Source: Paenibacillus pasadenensis
GTDB taxonomy: Bacteria; Bacillota; Bacilli; Paenibacillales; Paenibacillaceae
Length of the DNA: 64,000 nt
Assembly (NCBI RefSeq): GCF_023715725.1
Contig: NZ_JAMBOT010000006.1
Coordinates: 1-64,000, forward strand
Direction of reading: 5' to 3'
Below the pieces are notes generated by a model. It ran no database searches. It was not told the DNA's origin and was given only the letters and a program-made list of their open reading frames with translations. The stretch's first letter is position 1, and each line of letters opens with the position of its first letter. Shown in pieces: positions 24,512 to 32,301 of the stretch. The translations under genes and the position numbers were made by a program.

Positions 24512-24693
24512 TAACGCAACACAGAGAGCTTATTAGGCCCAAATCAGCTTCCCCGCCAACGTAACGCAACTGAGAAGGCTTATTAGGACATTATCACGCT
24601 AATTTGAGCTAAAATACGGAAATAACGCTTCTGAGTTGCGTTACATTTGAAATACAGCGAAAAACAACAAAATAACGCTTCTGAGTTGCATTA
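24512..24693. repeat. Four copies of a ~25-bp repeat in two inverted pairs
   Basis: Direct copies at 24512-24537 and 24562-24587 (core TAACGCAACTGAGAAGGCTT, first copy diverged) are 50 bp apart. Inverted copies at 24621-24643 and 24671-24693 (core AACGCTTCTGAGTTGCGTTA) are also 50 bp apart. The whole gap 24154-24862 contains no gene I can support apart from the glnS tail remnant. Confidence 0.75.
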
Positions 24694-24755
24694 GAATCAT
24701 TTCAAGTTCGTTTAGATTTGTTTCCCGCTTCATAGGTGAGCTAGGTTTCGCAAAT

Positions 24756-24809
24756 GACCGCATCGGCCAGTCGGTTTCCAACCGGATCGTACCGCTGAAG
24801 GGATTCTAG
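24756..24809 (+). pseudogene. Remnant of the 3' end of a second glnS
   Basis: Eighteen codons ending in TAG read DRIGQSVSNRIVPLKGF. The intact glnS ends DRLVFNRVVPLKGLKEY, and the DNA matches closely over AACCGG-TCGTACC-CTGAAGGG. There is no start codon or upstream body, so this is the surviving tail of a deleted or recombined glnS copy. A terminator follows at 24822. Confidence 0.75.
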
Positions 24810-24821
24810 TGTTTAAAATGA

Positions 24822-24850
24822 AAAAAGCAGACCCGCTGAGCCTGCTTTTT
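24822..24850. terminator. Bidirectional terminator between the glnS remnant and the rhamnosidase gene
   Basis: AAAAAGCAG (24822-24830) pairs with CTGCTTTTT (24842-24850); T-runs are present on both strands. Confidence 0.85.
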
Positions 24851-24862
24851 CTTTAACAATAT

Positions 24863-27799
24863 TTAAATATGGAATACCCGCTTAACCTCCGCGTTCCCCT
24901 TAACGCCTTCCGGCCATACGATATCCAGCTCGATGCCTTCGGGCGCTGTAACGCTCAACTGCATTTTGTCTTCATTTAGGCTCCATGAGACATTAATTTC
25001 TCCTTGACCCGGAAGAGGAACAGCGCCGCTCGCCCATCTCAGCCCAGCTGGTTCAGGTGCAATCTGCACCTTGCGCCAGCCCGCATCCAGCGGACGAACG
25101 CCGAGAATTTCCCGTCCCAGAAAATATCCCGGAGCTGCCGACCAGGCGTGGCAGTGGCTGCGCGTCAGCATATCGGAGTTGGCGCGGTTCTCGTCATAAC
25201 TTGGATACATCTCCCAGCAAGTGGTCGCTCCGTGATCGAGCATGCGACCGTACTGCAGCCGGATATCGTTTACAAGCACATCGGATCGGCCAAGCTCGGC
25301 CAGCACCTCATAATAGAAAAAGCTCATAAACGGACTGCCGATTTGTGTCCAGTCGTCAGGCGGCTGAAGCACATGGCGCTCCAGCGCGGATTTTCGCTCG
25401 CCGTCGGAAGCGGCGCAAAGGCAGGCGATTACCTGAGTCTGCACGCTGAAACGCTCCGAACGCCTGCCGTTCTTATGAATGCAATCCAGAAAAGCCTGCC
25501 GCTCTTCATCCCACAAATGCTCATTGACCGCAACGCGCAGCGCCTTGCTCCGCTCCTGCCACACAGAGGCCTGCTCCGGCTGACCGGCTCTTTCGGCAAG
25601 AGCCGCAGAAAGCCGCATCGCTTTCATGAAAAACAGGTTCTGATGCGTTACGATGCCGCGGTTCGGCTGATCGATTGGCGCCCAGTCCAGCAGATTCCAG
25701 CTGCGGATATTAAACAAGCCGTTACCATCAATATGCTCGTAATATGCATCCAAAGCGCGCTGCACCGCTGGCCAGATCGACTTTGCATATTCGCTGTCAT
25801 CGGTATGTTCCACATACTCCTGGCAGGCGATCATCCAGAAAAAGGTCCAGTTCGGGATGACGCTGTTCCAGCCGCTTGGTACCTGATCCAAATAAAGCGG
25901 ATTGCGGCTTCCAGAGCCGGGAACGAGATCCAGGCAGCGTTTGACGATATCGGTCGCGCCGAATACATAATAGTTGACCAAAGCCTCGTTCCTGGCATCG
26001 CCGACCCAGAAAGTCTGCTCATATGCCGGACAATCCACAAAGGTGTCTTCCATGCAAAGCTTGGTCGTACGCCGGCTAATTTGCCAAATTTCGTTCAATA
26101 GCGAATCGGAAGAGCGGAACGAGCCTCTTTCCGGCAGAGGATATGAGCTTTGATTCATATAGATTTCGTACAGCTTTACAGGCGCGGCAGCCTGCCGGAC
26201 GGTTACGATCAGAAAACGGCAGCCTCTGCGGACAGGGGAGAGGTAGCTCTGTCTGCCGTCCCGGCAAATATATCGGACCGTGTTATCAAGCCCATACGTA
26301 TGCTGCCGATAGTTTCCTTCAATATGCTCAATCCCGTATACGTCTAAAATAGTGCCGGCTGCTGCTTCCAGCTCAAAGCCGATATAACCGGAGCGCTGCT
26401 CGCCAAGATCAACGACAAATTCGCAATCTTCGGCTAAGCCAGGCAGTACCGCCGGTTCGGGAGCGGGAACAACCATCCGCTGCAGCTGCGCCGGGACGGC
26501 CAGCGGCCTCACCGCAGTTTGCCACACGCTGCTGCCAAAAACGTCCTGATCAGTATAAAGTCTCTCATCAAGCTCACGAATCCATGAACTTAGCTCAGGC
26601 AGGTTGTCCGGCAATTCGCCGTCACGCAGCTGAATGTAGAGCGGATGATCGGCCAGCTGCGGACTTTCCAGCCAATGCTCCGTCCGCTCGGCGGTGGCAA
26701 AGGGACCGATCAGGGCGAATGGAACTTCTTTTTGCTCTTTTGATGCGTCCTGACGGTCATCAGGCTGAGCAGCGGTCTGCTCCGTCAAACGGGGGCGAGT
26801 CAGCGTAAACGGAGCATCGGCATCAAGCCCAAGATGCCAGCTGGCTCCATGATCGTATCCGGATTCGTTTTCAATGAGCAGCAGATGTGAACCTGCGGCG
26901 GCTTCGAACACATCGTATCGTTCCGGCTGAACGCCGTAGCTGCGAGCGGCCTTTTTGCCGTCAAGCAGCACGACGCCGTCCGTTCCGGTTGGAAAACCGA
27001 CCGTGATGGAGCAGTCCTTTTCCATGTTTATTTGAACGGCCAGAAAACCTTTATAAGCGACCGGATTTGCGCTCCAAATACTATCCGGCAGCATGATCGT
27101 TTTCAAATCAAATGCAGCCATATAAGCAGGCGGGCGAACCTCGTTCAGCGATACAACAGCAGCAGGATATACTTTTTCCTCCGTCAAAAAAGGAATATCG
27201 CGCGGGACGAGCTTTTTCCACGGGCCGTCGCCTACAGCGGCAACTTCCCTGGCAGCTTCCCAATTCACGGAAGGCGTCAGGGAGCCTTCCGTTGATTCTT
27301 CCACCATCCATTTCTCCGGCAGCTCGCGCGCGTCAATGACTTCGCCGAATGCTTGCTGACAGGCCATGCGGGGAGAGGAGGCTTGTTGGCCCGGCAGCCG
27401 GCTTGTCAGCCAGGAATTATCCGTAACAAGCGATACGCCGGAAGAGCCTTCCAGCTCCATAATCAAGCCGCCTTGTCCCAATAAGTAATAAAAGTTGGTC
27501 ATGCCAAAATGCAGCACGAGCACGGCTATCGTATTTTGGCGCCCGGGAAGCAATAGATGGCCGATGTCATAGGTATCATAGGACTGTTCTTCGGGCCAAG
27601 AGCGAACCGGGCCGCGTCCTGCCAGCGTCCCGTTCACATATAAAACGAACCGCGAATCCGCACTGATATGCAGCTTAGCTTCATCATAACCGGATTCCGG
27701 GCCGTCAAAGCTTTTTCGGAAGCAGCGCCATTCATTCCGGGGACGATCTTCCTCTCCGCCCCAAATCCATTTGGCCGACCAAGTTCGTTCAGCTTGCAT
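24863..27799 (-). CDS. Alpha-L-rhamnosidase (GH78 family)
   Basis: A protein of about 978 residues with N-terminal beta-sandwich domains (WSAKWIWGG at the start; carbohydrate-binding-like) and a C-terminal (alpha/alpha)6 barrel. CPAYEQTFWVGDARNEAL and RSWNLLDWAPIDQ are typical GH78 active-site stretches containing the acidic residues. It removes terminal rhamnose from glycosides or polysaccharides. No signal peptide is seen, so it likely acts inside the cell on imported oligosaccharides. ATG 27799 is best spaced from GGAGAGG; in-frame starts up to 27832 are possible. An AraC regulator is transcribed divergently. Confidence 0.88.
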   Translation of the reverse strand: MQAERTWSAKWIWGGEEDRPRNEWRCFRKSFDGPESGYDEAKLHISADSRFVLYVNGTLAGRGPVRSWPEEQSYDTYDIGHLLLPGRQNTIAVLVLHFGMTNFYYLLGQGGLIMELEGSSGVSLVTDNSWLTSRLPGQQASSPRMACQQAFGEVIDARELPEKWMVEESTEGSLTPSVNWEAAREVAAVGDGPWKKLVPRDIPFLTEEKVYPAAVVSLNEVRPPAYMAAFDLKTIMLPDSIWSANPVAYKGFLAVQINMEKDCSITVGFPTGTDGVVLLDGKKAARSYGVQPERYDVFEAAAGSHLLLIENESGYDHGASWHLGLDADAPFTLTRPRLTEQTAAQPDDRQDASKEQKEVPFALIGPFATAERTEHWLESPQLADHPLYIQLRDGELPDNLPELSSWIRELDERLYTDQDVFGSSVWQTAVRPLAVPAQLQRMVVPAPEPAVLPGLAEDCEFVVDLGEQRSGYIGFELEAAAGTILDVYGIEHIEGNYRQHTYGLDNTVRYICRDGRQSYLSPVRRGCRFLIVTVRQAAAPVKLYEIYMNQSSYPLPERGSFRSSDSLLNEIWQISRRTTKLCMEDTFVDCPAYEQTFWVGDARNEALVNYYVFGATDIVKRCLDLVPGSGSRNPLYLDQVPSGWNSVIPNWTFFWMIACQEYVEHTDDSEYAKSIWPAVQRALDAYYEHIDGNGLFNIRSWNLLDWAPIDQPNRGIVTHQNLFFMKAMRLSAALAERAGQPEQASVWQERSKALRVAVNEHLWDEERQAFLDCIHKNGRRSERFSVQTQVIACLCAASDGERKSALERHVLQPPDDWTQIGSPFMSFFYYEVLAELGRSDVLVNDIRLQYGRMLDHGATTCWEMYPSYDENRANSDMLTRSHCHAWSAAPGYFLGREILGVRPLDAGWRKVQIAPEPAGLRWASGAVPLPGQGEINVSWSLNEDKMQLSVTAPEGIELDIVWPEGVKGNAEVKRVFHI

Positions 27800-27864
27800 G
27801 TCCATCATCCTCTCCGCCATATTCCACCTCATTGTACGCTCATAAATCCAATATAAAGGAGTTG

Positions 27865-27900
27865 ATTCTGCCAGAAAGGATGGTTATTCTGACATAAAGG
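27865..27900. promoter_or_regulatory. Direct repeats in the rhamnosidase/AraC divergent region
   Basis: ATTCTGCCAGAAAGG (27865-27879) and ATTCTGACATAAAGG (27886-27900) are direct repeats 21 bp apart, two helical turns, the usual spacing of AraC-type half-sites. The last bases overlap the AraC gene's ribosome binding site. Confidence 0.55.
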
Positions 27901-27910
27901 GGGAAGACAC

Positions 27911-28855
27911 ATGGTTCGTACCGTAGTGGATGTTACGCCGGCATCTCTTTTTTTCCATCCTGGGCTTCCCTATCATATCAACCGGGTGTCGGAGTCGTTT
28001 CATCTGCATCTGCACCGGCATGAATTTGCGGAAATCAGCCTCGTTATGGAGGGAAGAGGGACGCATTATATCGGGGATTGCTCGATGGATGTAATGCCGG
28101 GAGATTTATTTTTGCTGCCGATTGGTACAGAGCATGTTTTTCGCCCAAGATCGATGAAAGGCGTCGAGCCGCTTGTTATAAGCAATTTTATTTTTTTGCC
28201 GGAGCAGGCCGAAGCGGCAATTGCCGGCTTTCCCGGTGTGCAGCGCCTCGAGCGCTCACGGCGAGGGCTGAATATGCTTGCATCTGACCGTGAGCCCAGC
28301 TGGATGAAACTTAACGATTCTAAGGGAGTTTACAGACGGCTGTTCGAGGCGGCTTACGAGCTGCAGCGCAGGCAGGACGAATACACCGAGCCCATGCTTC
28401 ACGCGCTGTTTGTACAGCTGCTGGCCGAGATTGACCGGGGATTGGCAGGTACAGGGCGAGGTGCAAGTGAACCTGCGTTGTATTCGCCTGCACAGCGCGG
28501 GGAGCAGAAGCTGGAGCAGCTATTGGAGCGGCTGAAGCAAAATCCTGCCGAAGCCGTGCATGCTGAACAGCTTGCAGCTGATATTGGCTGGAGCGTGCGC
28601 CATTTTCATCGTAAGTTCAAAGAAGCAACAGGAAAAACGCTGGGAGATTATGTGCAGGACAGCCGTATTGAGCTTTCCTGCAGACTTCTGCGCAGCGGCG
28701 TTAGCGTGCAGCTGGCCGCCGAAAAATGCGGGTACATGGACAGAGGATTTTTCACTCGTATTTTTACCCGCCGTATGGGGATGTCTCCGCGGGATTACCG
28801 AAAACGGGAGATTTCTGCATTTCCAATTATGACCCAACTGTCTGATCTGGATTGA
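27911..28855 (+). CDS. AraC-family regulator, likely of the rhamnosidase gene
   Basis: A 314-residue regulator with an N-terminal cupin sugar-sensing domain (LHLHRHEFAEISLVMEGRG, PGDLFLLPIGTEH) and a C-terminal double helix-turn-helix (about 205-300, including IGWSVRHFHRKFKEATGKTLGDYV and RRMGMSPRDYRKRE). It lies divergent to GH78 with direct repeats in between. AAAGGGGGAAG precedes ATG 27911. It probably activates the rhamnosidase gene in response to rhamnose or an oligosaccharide (inference). Confidence 0.9.
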   Translation: MVRTVVDVTPASLFFHPGLPYHINRVSESFHLHLHRHEFAEISLVMEGRGTHYIGDCSMDVMPGDLFLLPIGTEHVFRPRSMKGVEPLVISNFIFLPEQAEAAIAGFPGVQRLERSRRGLNMLASDREPSWMKLNDSKGVYRRLFEAAYELQRRQDEYTEPMLHALFVQLLAEIDRGLAGTGRGASEPALYSPAQRGEQKLEQLLERLKQNPAEAVHAEQLAADIGWSVRHFHRKFKEATGKTLGDYVQDSRIELSCRLLRSGVSVQLAAEKCGYMDRGFFTRIFTRRMGMSPRDYRKREISAFPIMTQLSDLD

Positions 28856-28953
28856 ACGGCAGAAACACGTATACGGAGCTGCTGCAAAGGGCTAAAATTG
28901 GATAAGAATCGATGCTGCTGTAATCTATTCCGTGATAAATAGGAGGAGAACTA

Positions 28954-29421
28954 ATGCTGGCCAAAGTAGAACAAACAGATGACGGATTAAAAGTAACGTT
29001 TGAGCGATACCATAGGCATTCCTGCGAGCAGGTGTGGTCATATTTGACCGAAAACGACAAGCTGCAGCAATGGTTCGCCGAGCTGTCGGTCGAGGATTTG
29101 CGCAAGGGAGGTCTAATTAAGTTCGACATGCAGGACGGAACCTTTGAAGAAATGGAAATATTCGATTATGAGCGGGGCCGCGTGCTGGAGTTTGCCTGGG
29201 GGGAAGACCAGGTGCGCTTTGAGCTGACCTCGATTGAGGACGGCTGCCGACTGATGCTGACCGAGACTTTATCCGCCGTGACCGCTCATACGCCTAAAGA
29301 TATTGCCGGGTGGCATGTATGCCTGGACGCCATTGAGGCGCTCTTGGATGGACGACAAGTAGAAAATGAGTGGGAACCGCGATTTGCGGAATATTCAAAA
29401 GTGTTTGAATCGCTACGTTAG
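28954..29421 (+). CDS. SRPBCC/AHSA1-domain protein
   Basis: A 155-residue START-like helix-grip protein. The N-terminal FERYHRHSCEQVWSYLTEND and the middle EFAWGEDQVRFELTSIEDGCRLMLTE are typical of AHSA1-type proteins, which bind hydrophobic ligands or assist Hsp90. AGGAGGAGAAC precedes ATG 28954. It is a single-gene unit closed by a terminator. The ligand is unknown. Confidence 0.85.
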   Translation: MLAKVEQTDDGLKVTFERYHRHSCEQVWSYLTENDKLQQWFAELSVEDLRKGGLIKFDMQDGTFEEMEIFDYERGRVLEFAWGEDQVRFELTSIEDGCRLMLTETLSAVTAHTPKDIAGWHVCLDAIEALLDGRQVENEWEPRFAEYSKVFESLR

Positions 29422-29426
29422 TCTTT

Positions 29427-29465
29427 AAGCTAAGCCTCTGGTTTTTACACAGGCTTAGCTTTTTT
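29427..29465 (+). terminator. Terminator of the SRPBCC gene
   Basis: AAGCTAAGCCT (29427-29437) pairs with AGGCTTAGCTT (29451-29461), followed by T. Confidence 0.92.
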
Positions 29466-29506
29466 CTTGCTCTAAGATAAGCTTCAACGAATCGGTACCG
29501 CGTAGA

Positions 29507-29583
29507 TCTCACGGTTTTGAATGGCGTGAGACTGAATCGTTATGTACAGAAGGAGCTTGCAGCGCAGGTTTCTTCTGTTTTTT
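29507..29583 (+). other. Two hairpins in a non-coding gap
   Basis: The gap 29466-30052 has no supported gene. TCTCACG/CGTGAGA pair at 29507-29531. ACAGAAG (29546-29552) and CTTCTGT (29572-29578) pair and are followed by a T-run, so the second looks like a terminator without an obvious upstream gene. Confidence 0.5.
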
Positions 29584-29926
29584 GCACTTTTTCACTGTTA
29601 AACAGTCGCTATTTGCGACCATTCGCCGCAGCAAATTAAGAAAAATACAGCTTAAGCAAACACCCCTTGATTTTATTTTACAACTCATTATATTCACATT
29701 AAATTACTTTGGATAATTCCCTGCTATTGCCAATCTATGCGTAATTTAGTATTATATCTCCCAACTTGAGCTAGAATTTGTTAGGTAAGTTAGGTTTCGC
29801 TTTCGGTCCAGATCGAAAACACTATTGTCCCGATTGACAATGCTGCAACCGGATAAGCGGAATAAAATGAGAATACAGCATGCGATCAGGAAGCGCTGCA
29901 ATTTCATTTAATTATTTAGCCCGGTT

Positions 29927-29940
29927 TGCAAACGCTTTCT
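29927..29940. promoter_or_regulatory. cre-like / LacI-family operator upstream of the Gfo/Idh gene
   Basis: TGCAAACGCTTTCT keeps the central CG and both flanking halves of the CcpA/LacI-type operator, with two departures from the usual consensus. It is 113 bp before the gene at 30053, so it may repress that promoter. Confidence 0.5.
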
Positions 29941-29999
29941 ATTACGTCAAAAAGCGACCGATCCTGCTGAGCCTAATGCAGTCTCTAGCGAACAAGTAC

Positions 30000-30055
30000 A
30001 AGGAGGTGGAGTTTCCGGGTTCAGCTTACGGCTGACAATCGGAAACGACTGAATG
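30000..30055 (+). promoter_or_regulatory. Ribosome binding site separated from its start codon by a hairpin
   Basis: AAGGAGG (30000-30006) lies 46 nt before ATG 30053, too far in linear form. Between them GTTTCCG (30011-30017) pairs with CGGAAAC (30040-30046), with an inner TCAGC/GCTGA stem. Folding leaves about ten unpaired bases between the site and the ATG, normal spacing. The codon before the ATG is TGA, so no longer start is possible. Confidence 0.55.
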
Positions 30056-31159
30056 GCACTTAAGATCGGGATTGTTGGAATGAACGGAATCGGCAACAAC
30101 CATGCCGCATGTTACAAAGAAGACGAATTGGCCGATCTCGTAGCGGTTTGCGACGTCGTGAAGGAACGGGCTGACGCTGCCGCAGAACGTTACGGAGCCA
30201 AAGCTTACTACAGCCTGAAGGATATGATCGAGGGCGAGCCGGATTTGCAAATTGTTGACATTGCAACGGGCGGCATCGAAAACGGCAGCTGGCATTTTGA
30301 GCCTGCGATGGAAGCGGTCGGTTACGGCAAACATGTGCTGGTAGAAAAGCCTCTTTGTACGGATATCAACCAAGGCAGACAACTAGTCGCTTTGGCGGAA
30401 GAGAAAAAAGTGTACCTGGGCTGCAATCTCAACCATTATTTTACGCCGCCAGCTGAAAAAGCAAAGCAGTACATGGACAACGGTGAAGTGGGAGAGCTCG
30501 TATACTGCCTGCTCAAGATGGGCTTTAACGGCGGAGAAGCCAACTACGGGGCACCCGGCTCGCCTAAAATGAAAGGCCATCCGTACTTCCACATGAAGGC
30601 TTTCCTGACTCATCCGTTTAGTGTTATGCGCCATTTCTGCGGTGATATTACACATATTCAAACCTTCTCGGACACGCCGGGCTTCCGGCGCAACGCTGGC
30701 GACGTTATGGTGTCTATCAACAGTATTCACGTCAAATTTGCCAATGGCGGCGTCGGATATCTCCTCAGCCAACGCGGTGATGCCGTATACGGGCTTGGCG
30801 GCTGGTGGAGCGCAGAGGTAGCCGGCACTAAAGGCACCTTCACGATTGAGAACTGCGTCGAAAAGCTATCGCTTTGGAGAGCGGAGCGCGGCGTTCCGGC
30901 CATAAGCGAACCGATCCAGGCGGAAGTGACGGATTACGGCACAAAGGATTTCGGACGAACGTTCAACAACAGGCTGCACGCCTTTCTGGAGGACATCTCA
31001 AACGGCGTGCCTCGTGAAGAGCTGCGCGCGAACGGACGGGACGCACTGGCTGTTCTTGAATACACTTTTGCTGTTATCGAGTCGTACGAACGTGGAGGAG
31101 AGGTCGTTCGTCCGCATCCGCTGCCGCCGCTCTTCGGCGATCCGCATTCCTTGAAATAA
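30053..31159 (+). CDS. Gfo/Idh/MocA-family oxidoreductase
   Basis: A 368-residue NAD(P)-binding oxidoreductase. The Rossmann start GIVGMNGIGNNHAACY, the VLVEKPLC motif (catalytic Lys) and the C-terminal sandwich are visible. It likely oxidises or reduces an imported sugar or inositol-type substrate. It is a relative of the protein at 50177 (shared FNNRLHAFLEDISN/FYNRIGAFIQEVKN region). A terminator-like hairpin separates it from the AraC gene that follows. Confidence 0.87.
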   Translation: MALKIGIVGMNGIGNNHAACYKEDELADLVAVCDVVKERADAAAERYGAKAYYSLKDMIEGEPDLQIVDIATGGIENGSWHFEPAMEAVGYGKHVLVEKPLCTDINQGRQLVALAEEKKVYLGCNLNHYFTPPAEKAKQYMDNGEVGELVYCLLKMGFNGGEANYGAPGSPKMKGHPYFHMKAFLTHPFSVMRHFCGDITHIQTFSDTPGFRRNAGDVMVSINSIHVKFANGGVGYLLSQRGDAVYGLGGWWSAEVAGTKGTFTIENCVEKLSLWRAERGVPAISEPIQAEVTDYGTKDFGRTFNNRLHAFLEDISNGVPREELRANGRDALAVLEYTFAVIESYERGGEVVRPHPLPPLFGDPHSLK

Positions 31160-31190
31160 ATCAGATCACTGATATTAATGAACCATCCGC

Positions 31191-31236
31191 CGAATGCAGA
31201 TGAAGAGCTGGCTTAATTGCTCTTCGTCTGCATTCG
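31191..31236 (+). other. 18-bp hairpin without T-run between oxidoreductase and AraC gene
   Basis: Arms 31191-31208 and 31219-31236 pair over 18 bp with one G-T, loop of 10. No T-run follows. It may be an mRNA processing or stabilising structure. Confidence 0.6.
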
Positions 31237-31297
31237 ATCGATGTCATGCTTGAACGGCGTGGGGTCAATTCCTAGGGGAAAGGTGGAGCTATCAGTA

Positions 31298-32224
31298 ATG
31301 AATACCATGCACAGCAGCTTGTTCATGAATGAGCAGTTTCCCTTCTACATTTTAAAGGCGATCCATGGGTCGGTTGAGGAGCATGGCCATGATTTTATCG
31401 AGCTCGTTTATGTCGTTCGCGGAAAAGCCGTTCATCGTTTCGACGGAGCCGAATACGAGATTCAAGCCGGAGACGTTTTTATTATCAATCCGGGCGAAAC
31501 ACATTCCTACAGGGTAGCGGATGACGAGCAGATCGAAATTATCAACTGCCTGTTCATGCCTTCGTTTATATCCGACACGCTGCAGCGGGAGCTCGGCATT
31601 TCCGGCTCCATGGACTATTTTTATGTGCATCCCTTCTTAAACAGCGAAGTCCGATTCAATCACCGCCTCAATCTGACCGGGCAGGACGCAGCGACCGTAC
31701 TGGCGATTCTCGAAAGCATGATGCGCGAGAACAACAACCGCAGCCCCGGGTTTTCAATCATAACAAGGCTGCAGCTTGTCGAGCTGCTGATGCTGCTCTC
31801 ACGTTTTTACACCATTATGCAAAAACATAGAACGACCGCTTCGCCGCGCCGTTTGGATCGTGAAATAACTGCAAGACGCATCTACGGATACTTGGAACGG
31901 AACTTTGACAAAAAAATTACGCTGCAATCACTTTCCGAATTGTTCAACGTCAGCGTTCGCCAATTGAACCGGTACATGGGCCAGGAGTTTGGCAAAAGCG
32001 TCATCGACGTTATGCATGAGATTCGTATTGCCCGCGCCAAACATCTGCTGCTGGAGTCGGACGAAAAGGTCATCTCTATCGCGACCATGGTCGGTTATGA
32101 GGATCCGTCATTTTTCAGCCGCCTGTTCTTCCGGCATGTCGGCTGCTCGCCTAGCCAGTACCGAACCTGCCTGGAATATGAACTTCTAAAGTCGAATGAC
32201 AACGAGAAGCGATTGGCTGAGTAG
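31298..32224 (+). CDS. AraC-family regulator, likely of the transporter operon
   Basis: A 308-residue regulator with an N-terminal cupin domain (EEHGHDFIELVYVVRGKAVH, INPGETHSYRV) and a C-terminal AraC helix-turn-helix (about 205-300, LSELFNVSVRQLNRYMGQEFG and GYEDPSFFSRLFFRHVGCSPSQYR). ATG 31298 is chosen because AAGGTGGAG at 31280-31287 is well spaced; an upstream in-frame start lacks such a site. It directly precedes the ATPase and binding-protein operon and is the obvious local regulator. Confidence 0.88.
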   Translation: MNTMHSSLFMNEQFPFYILKAIHGSVEEHGHDFIELVYVVRGKAVHRFDGAEYEIQAGDVFIINPGETHSYRVADDEQIEIINCLFMPSFISDTLQRELGISGSMDYFYVHPFLNSEVRFNHRLNLTGQDAATVLAILESMMRENNNRSPGFSIITRLQLVELLMLLSRFYTIMQKHRTTASPRRLDREITARRIYGYLERNFDKKITLQSLSELFNVSVRQLNRYMGQEFGKSVIDVMHEIRIARAKHLLLESDEKVISIATMVGYEDPSFFSRLFFRHVGCSPSQYRTCLEYELLKSNDNEKRLAE

Positions 32225-32301
32225 GAGATGTGTTGAAAGCGCAATCATACGTGATTGCGCGGCGCGGCAAGCGAGCCAATACGGAAGCGGAGGGAACGGC
32301 A

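Noticed and set aside
24237..24569. A 110-codon minus-strand frame with a hydrophobic start
   Set aside because: Its first part runs through the repeat copies at 24512-24587, no good ribosome binding site is seen, and I recognise no family.
25004..26101. A 365-codon plus-strand frame
   Set aside because: It lies antisense to the GH78 gene, whose motifs are clear; the frame is a by-product of GC-rich codon use.
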